This document shows positions 60,462 to 64,000 of a stretch of DNA of 64,000 bases, piece by piece. The position numbers and the translations under genes are program-made. The notes under the pieces were generated by a model. The model did not search any database, was not told the DNA's origin, and saw only the letters and a program-made list of their open reading frames with translations. Every line of letters starts with the position of its first letter. Position 1 is the first letter of the stretch. This DNA is from Hyphomicrobiales bacterium (GTDB lineage: Bacteria; Pseudomonadota; Alphaproteobacteria; Rhizobiales; Beijerinckiaceae), in the NCBI GenBank assembly GCA_027489535.1, contig JAIXZO010000006.1, positions 248,001 through 312,000 on the forward strand. Reading direction: 5' to 3'.

Positions 60462-60860
60462 TCACTTCACGGGATCGAGGAACGGCGTGTCCGGCTCGCT
60501 CACATAGAAGATGACGACGCGCATCGGCTGGACGGCGCTGCGGTTGTAGCCGGTCATCTTGACGCCCGGCGGCTCGACGAAGGACTGCCCGGCCGTGACC
60601 ACGACGGGAGCGCGCCCTTCCATCTCCAGCGTGAACGCACCCTCGCTCACATAGATCGTGACGGGGAAGCGATGCGTGTGGAACGGGGTTTTCTGCCCCG
60701 GAGCAATCTCCGCCGTCATGACGGCGACCTGTTGTCTTTCCGAGCGGGGCATGCCCGAAACGACGCTTTTCAGCACGTCGACGGGTTTGGCGAGGGCCGG
60801 TTCTTGAGCGGCGACGGGAGCGGCCAGAAGCATCAAAGCGAGCGAGGTGAGGATACGCAT
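60462..60860 (-). CDS. Secreted cupin-domain protein
   Basis: Protein of 132 residues with a signal peptide cleaved after AAPVAAQ (about residue 19). The cupin motif 1 is TPFHTHRFPVTIYVSEGAFTLE with the usual two His and Glu; motif 2 (FVEPPGVKMTGYNRS) lacks the final metal His, giving a Tyr/Asn region instead. It probably binds a small molecule in the periplasm; activity is unknown. Convergent with the FkbM gene and divergent from meaB. Confidence 0.88.
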   Translation of the reverse strand: MRILTSLALMLLAAPVAAQEPALAKPVDVLKSVVSGMPRSERQQVAVMTAEIAPGQKTPFHTHRFPVTIYVSEGAFTLEMEGRAPVVVTAGQSFVEPPGVKMTGYNRSAVQPMRVVIFYVSEPDTPFLDPVK

Positions 60861-60986
60861 GATCGAAACCCTCGATGCGGCGCCTCATCAACGTCGCACC
60901 GCATCGTACGTTCCCCACCGCATCCCGCCGAAAGACCATCATGCGGGCGTCTCCCCGACTCCGGCCCGCGATGGTAGAGGGGAAAC

Positions 60987-61979
60987 ATGACGACCGCCGC
61001 AGCCCCCATCGACGTCGCAGCCCTCGCCGCTCTCGTGCGCGCCGGCGACCGCCCGGCTTTGGCGCGGGCGATCACGCTGGTGGAATCGAAGCGTGCGGAC
61101 CATCGCGCGGCGGCGCGGGCGTTGATCCAAGACCTGCTGCCGCATACCGGCGGGGCGATCCGCGTGGGCGTGACGGGCGTTCCCGGCGTCGGCAAATCTA
61201 CCACCATCGACATGCTCGGCTCGAATCTGACGGCGGCGGGCCACAAGGTGGCGGTGCTGGCGGTCGACCCGTCTTCCACGCGAACGGGCGGCTCCATTCT
61301 CGGCGACAAGACGCGCATGACGCGGTTGGCGGCGGACGACCGCGCCTTCATTCGCCCCTCGCCTTCCTCTGGCACCTTGGGCGGGGTGGCGGCGAAGACG
61401 CGCGAAAGCATGTTGTTGTGCGAAGCGGCGGGGTTCGACGTGATTTTGGTCGAGACCGTCGGCATCGGGCAATCCGAGACCGCCGTGGCGGACATGACCG
61501 ACTTCTTTCTCGTGCTGATGCTGCCGGGCGCGGGAGACGAATTGCAGGGCATCAAGAAGGGCGTGCTGGAACTCGCCGACATGATCGCCGTGAACAAGGC
61601 GGAAGGCGAAGGGCTTGCCCGCGCCCGCGCCGCCGCCGGCGAATACAAGGCGGCGCTGCATATTCTCGCGCCGTCGACGCCGACATGGACACCGCCCGTG
61701 GTGCTGATCTCGGGATTGGCAAACGAGGGGCTCGCGGCGATGTGGGACAAGGTGCTGGAGCATCGCCGCCGGCTGACGGCCACGGGCGAGCTGGAGGCCA
61801 AGCGCCGCGCCCAACAGGTGAAATGGATGTGGGCGATGATCGAGGACCGGCTGTTCGCGCGGTTGCGCAACGACCCGGGCGTGAAGGCGCGCCTGCCCGC
61901 TTTGGAGGCGGGCGTCGCGGCGGGCACGCTCGCGCCGACGCTGGCGGCCGAGGACGTCGCGGACGCTCTGGGTCTTTGA
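60987..61979 (+). CDS. meaB: MeaB, methylmalonyl-CoA mutase-associated GTPase
   Basis: G3E-family GTPase chaperone of 330 residues that loads adenosylcobalamin into methylmalonyl-CoA mutase and protects it from inactivation. Walker A is GVPGVGKS (64-71); DPSSTRTGGSILGDKTRM is the switch region; VETVGIGQSE is Walker B/switch III; NKAEGEG is the guanine-specificity NKxD position with Glu in place of Asp-like residues. It serves the mutA-mutB products encoded upstream in this window, though seven unrelated genes lie between. Confidence 0.97.
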   Translation: MTTAAAPIDVAALAALVRAGDRPALARAITLVESKRADHRAAARALIQDLLPHTGGAIRVGVTGVPGVGKSTTIDMLGSNLTAAGHKVAVLAVDPSSTRTGGSILGDKTRMTRLAADDRAFIRPSPSSGTLGGVAAKTRESMLLCEAAGFDVILVETVGIGQSETAVADMTDFFLVLMLPGAGDELQGIKKGVLELADMIAVNKAEGEGLARARAAAGEYKAALHILAPSTPTWTPPVVLISGLANEGLAAMWDKVLEHRRRLTATGELEAKRRAQQVKWMWAMIEDRLFARLRNDPGVKARLPALEAGVAAGTLAPTLAAEDVADALGL

Positions 61980-62009
61980 AAACGATCGGTCTTTGAGAAG
62001 GGCGGGACG

Positions 62010-62672
62010 ATGCGGCTGCTGGTGACCGGGTTCGGCCCCTATCCGGGCGTGACGCACAACCCGACCGCCGCGCTCGCGCGCCGGGTGGCGGCTTCGCCCC
62101 GGTTGAAGCGGCTCGGCATCGAGGCCGCGGCGCATGTCTTCACCGTGTCCTATGCCGTTGTGGCTGCGGAACTGCCGCGTTTGCTCGACGCGACGCGCCC
62201 GGATGCGGTGCTGCATATCGGGCTGGCCCCGCGCGAGCGCATGTTGCGCATCGAGATGCGCGGCGAAAACCGGCGGCGGATGCTGCATCCCGACGTGACC
62301 GGCCGCGCGCCCTCGCGGCAGCGGCTGGACGCTTCCGGCGTCGCCGAGCGCGGTTCGACCGCACCCGGGCCGACGCTGCTCGCGGCGTTGAAGCGCGCCG
62401 GCGTGCCGGTGCGGATCTCGCGCGATGCCGGGGCCTATCTCTGCAATGCGACGCTGTATTGGTCTCTGGGCCATGCCGCCGGGCGCAGCCCAAGCCCGCC
62501 CACGGTGTTCATCCATTGCCCGCGTCCTCGCCGGTTGGGGCATGGACATGCGCGAACGGCGGCTGCGGAAGTGCGCGCGATGCGGCGGATGGAGACGGCG
62601 TTGATCGAGGCCGCGGTGGTGTTGGCACGCGCCGGACGGGCGGGGCTGCGGACCCGCCCCGTTTCGACTTAG
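62010..62672 (+). CDS. pcp: Pyroglutamyl-peptidase I (peptidase C15)
   Basis: Cysteine peptidase of 220 residues that removes N-terminal pyroglutamate. It starts RLLVTGFGPYPGVTHNPT as in the family; catalytic Cys145 is in DAGAYLCNATLYW, His169 in FIHCPRP, with Glu82 the expected third member (RIEMRGEN). It follows meaB by 30 bp and may share its transcript. Homologues are usually about 215 residues, so it is full length. Confidence 0.9.
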   Translation: MRLLVTGFGPYPGVTHNPTAALARRVAASPRLKRLGIEAAAHVFTVSYAVVAAELPRLLDATRPDAVLHIGLAPRERMLRIEMRGENRRRMLHPDVTGRAPSRQRLDASGVAERGSTAPGPTLLAALKRAGVPVRISRDAGAYLCNATLYWSLGHAAGRSPSPPTVFIHCPRPRRLGHGHARTAAAEVRAMRRMETALIEAAVVLARAGRAGLRTRPVST

Positions 62673-62691
62673 GCGGCGGAAGCCGCAGGCG

Positions 62692-63690
62692 TCACGGCAG
62701 GACGGCGCGGAGCCGGCCGACTTCGATGCCCTTCCAGTTCTTCAGCACCGGGGCGGCGAGACCGTCGACGGCTTGTTGCTCGGTCTCGGACAGCGTGAGG
62801 AAGCGTCGGATCACGGACGCCATGACGACCTCGGCCGCGCGGGCGGCGCCGTCGTCGCATTTGATGGCGACGCCGAGGCCCACTTCGGGCAGGGCGGCGC
62901 AATAGACGCCCTCCGCTCCGGTCTTGACGAAGGCGCGGATGCCCAAGGCGGTCATCAGCCGGGTGTCGAAGCGTTGCGTGCCGGCGACCATGAAGGGATG
63001 GGCGGCGGCGGCCTCGCGGATGCGCACCGCCGCGCGGGCGCGTTCGGTGCCGAGACCCCGGCCGGTGCCCAAGCGTGCGAAGCCCGAGGCGACGGCCCGC
63101 AGCGGCATCGCGTAAGTGGGGATGGAGCAGCCGTCCGTACCGCGCACCTCCGGCCCGAGCTTCGTGCCGGTCATGCTTTCGAGCGCGGCGGTGACTTCGC
63201 GCTGCACCGGATGATCCGCGCCGACATAGCCGCGGGGATCGACATCCATCGCGCAGGCGACGCAGACGAAGCCCGCATGCTTGCCGGAGCAATTGTTGTG
63301 GAGCGTCGAGGGCTGCGCGCCGGTCGCGGCCAAGGCGCGGGCGGCGGCATCGCCCATCGGCCAATGCGCGCCGCATTCGAGGCAATCCGCGTCGTGCCCC
63401 GTCTTGGCGAGAATGCCGGCGGCGGTCGCGGCATGCTCGGGTTCGCCGGAATGGGAGGCGACGGCGAGCGCGATTTCGGCCGGGGTGAGATTGAAGCGGT
63501 CGGCCGCGCCGGTTTCGAACAGCGGCATGGCTTGGAAGGCCTTGACGGCGGAGCGCGGGAAGACCGGGCGGTCCACGTCTCCCAAGCTCAGCACGGTCGC
63601 GCCGTCCGCATCGACGACCACGGCCGCGCCGCGATGGACGGATTCGACGACGTTGCCGCGCAGCACTTCGACGAGGACGGGATCGGTCAT
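62692..63690 (-). CDS. L-asparaginase II, rhizobial type
   Basis: Enzyme of 332 residues of the asparaginase II family known from Rhizobium etli, unrelated to the bacterial type I/II enzymes with the usual Thr sites. Family blocks are LVEVLRGNVVESVHRG, FPRSAVKAFQAMPLFETGAAD, ASHSGEPEHAATAAGIL, LHNNCSGKHAGFV and GTDGCSIPTYAMPLRAVA. The Ser-x-x-Lys pair in FPRSAVKA is the proposed catalytic site. Start at 63690 (MTDPVLVEV) is the family start; 63699 and 63723 are alternatives. It hydrolyses asparagine to aspartate and ammonia. Confidence 0.93.
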   Translation of the reverse strand: MTDPVLVEVLRGNVVESVHRGAAVVVDADGATVLSLGDVDRPVFPRSAVKAFQAMPLFETGAADRFNLTPAEIALAVASHSGEPEHAATAAGILAKTGHDADCLECGAHWPMGDAAARALAATGAQPSTLHNNCSGKHAGFVCVACAMDVDPRGYVGADHPVQREVTAALESMTGTKLGPEVRGTDGCSIPTYAMPLRAVASGFARLGTGRGLGTERARAAVRIREAAAAHPFMVAGTQRFDTRLMTALGIRAFVKTGAEGVYCAALPEVGLGVAIKCDDGAARAAEVVMASVIRRFLTLSETEQQAVDGLAAPVLKNWKGIEVGRLRAVLP

Positions 63691-63903
63691 GACGGGCATC
63701 CGAGCAAAAGGAGGCTCCCGCAATGCCCGCAGCGGGCGCGCACGTCAACCGCGACGGGGCCTTTGAAGATGAACGGCGGATGAAGGCCAAGCTCAGGCTG
63801 CGTTCAGGCGGGCGGATGCAATCTCGGGTCATCGATCGACGACGGCACGAACGCCGAAGCGGTCGCCCAACGGTCCGCCGGACCACTCTCGAGGAGCACG
63901 ACC

Positions 63904-64000
63904 ATGACCGCCACCCTGACCCGCATTCTCGCCGCCGCCGTCATCACCGGCGTGGCCGGCTTCGGCGCCGCGCAGGCGCAGACCGCCGCTCCCTCCGCGA
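63904..64000 (+). CDS. Exported protein, 5' end only (cut by window edge)
   Basis: Thirty-two codons of a gene with GAGGAG nine bases before the ATG. The protein begins MTATLTRILAAAVITGVAGF and continues to a likely signal peptidase site GAAQAQ, so a periplasmic or secreted protein is encoded. The rest lies beyond the window; identity cannot be determined. Confidence 0.7.
   Translation, partial: MTATLTRILAAAVITGVAGFGAAQAQTAAPSA

Overview
The window is high-GC DNA (roughly two thirds G+C) from an alphaproteobacterium, most likely of the order Hyphomicrobiales (Rhizobiales). Three things point there: the block ccmI-ccmE-ccmF-ccmH-htrA-response regulator-histidine kinase-glnE next to a FeuPQ-type two-component system, a MucR/Ros-type regulator, and many copies of a palindromic repeat (core CCTCATGGTGAGGAG) that I recall as common in this group. 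No rRNA, tRNA, CRISPR array, integrase or IS transposase was seen.

Region 1 (1-11.9 kb, minus strand) is conserved chromosome. It holds the 5' part of glnE, a two-component pair, an HtrA-type periplasmic protease, the cytochrome c maturation operon ccmI-E-F-H (linked by ATGA/GTGA overlaps), a 17-kDa-antigen-like lipoprotein, and a second two-component pair (feuPQ-like) preceded by a small exported protein.

Region 2 (12-30.7 kb, minus strand) is a complete gene transfer agent (GTA) cluster in the order of the Rhodobacter capsulatus GTA: g1 small terminase, g2 large terminase, g3 portal, two small genes, g4 prohead protease, g5 capsid, g6-g8 connector, stopper and tail terminator, g9 major tail, g10/g10.1 tail chaperones, g11 tape measure, g12-g14 baseplate and cell-wall peptidase, g15 hub, and a DUF2793/S74 tail fibre. 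Unusually, it is interrupted by oppositely oriented or foreign genes (secreted S1 protease, DUF465 protein, small exported ORF, GIY-YIG protein) and by palindromic repeats. The g10/g10.1 pair looks like a -1 ribosomal frameshift pair. A terminator sits directly in front of g1, and a palindrome-flanked promoter lies one gene further upstream.

Region 3 (30.8-49.6 kb) is mixed host chromosome: YcgN-like protein, DUF2336, DUF1491, a peptidoglycan-binding protein, a PAS-like membrane protein, SufE, DUF6456, MucR, MsrB, SodB, a YdjC-type deacetylase, a GT2 glycosyltransferase, MurJ, a branched-chain aminotransferase, a haloacid dehalogenase, an M20 peptidase and a HerA-like ATPase. A GSU2403-like nucleotidyltransferase gene at 46476-47525 is bracketed exactly by two near-identical perfect palindromes, each shaped like a symmetric promoter.

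Region 4 (49.6-64 kb) centres on propionate/methylmalonyl-CoA metabolism (mutA-mutB, with the chaperone GTPase meaB 7 kb away). It also carries tandem DUF900 lipoprotein hydrolases, a GtrA/FAD-oxidoreductase/FkbM group that probably modifies glycans, a cupin, pyroglutamyl peptidase, a rhizobial-type asparaginase, and the start of an exported protein cut by the window edge.
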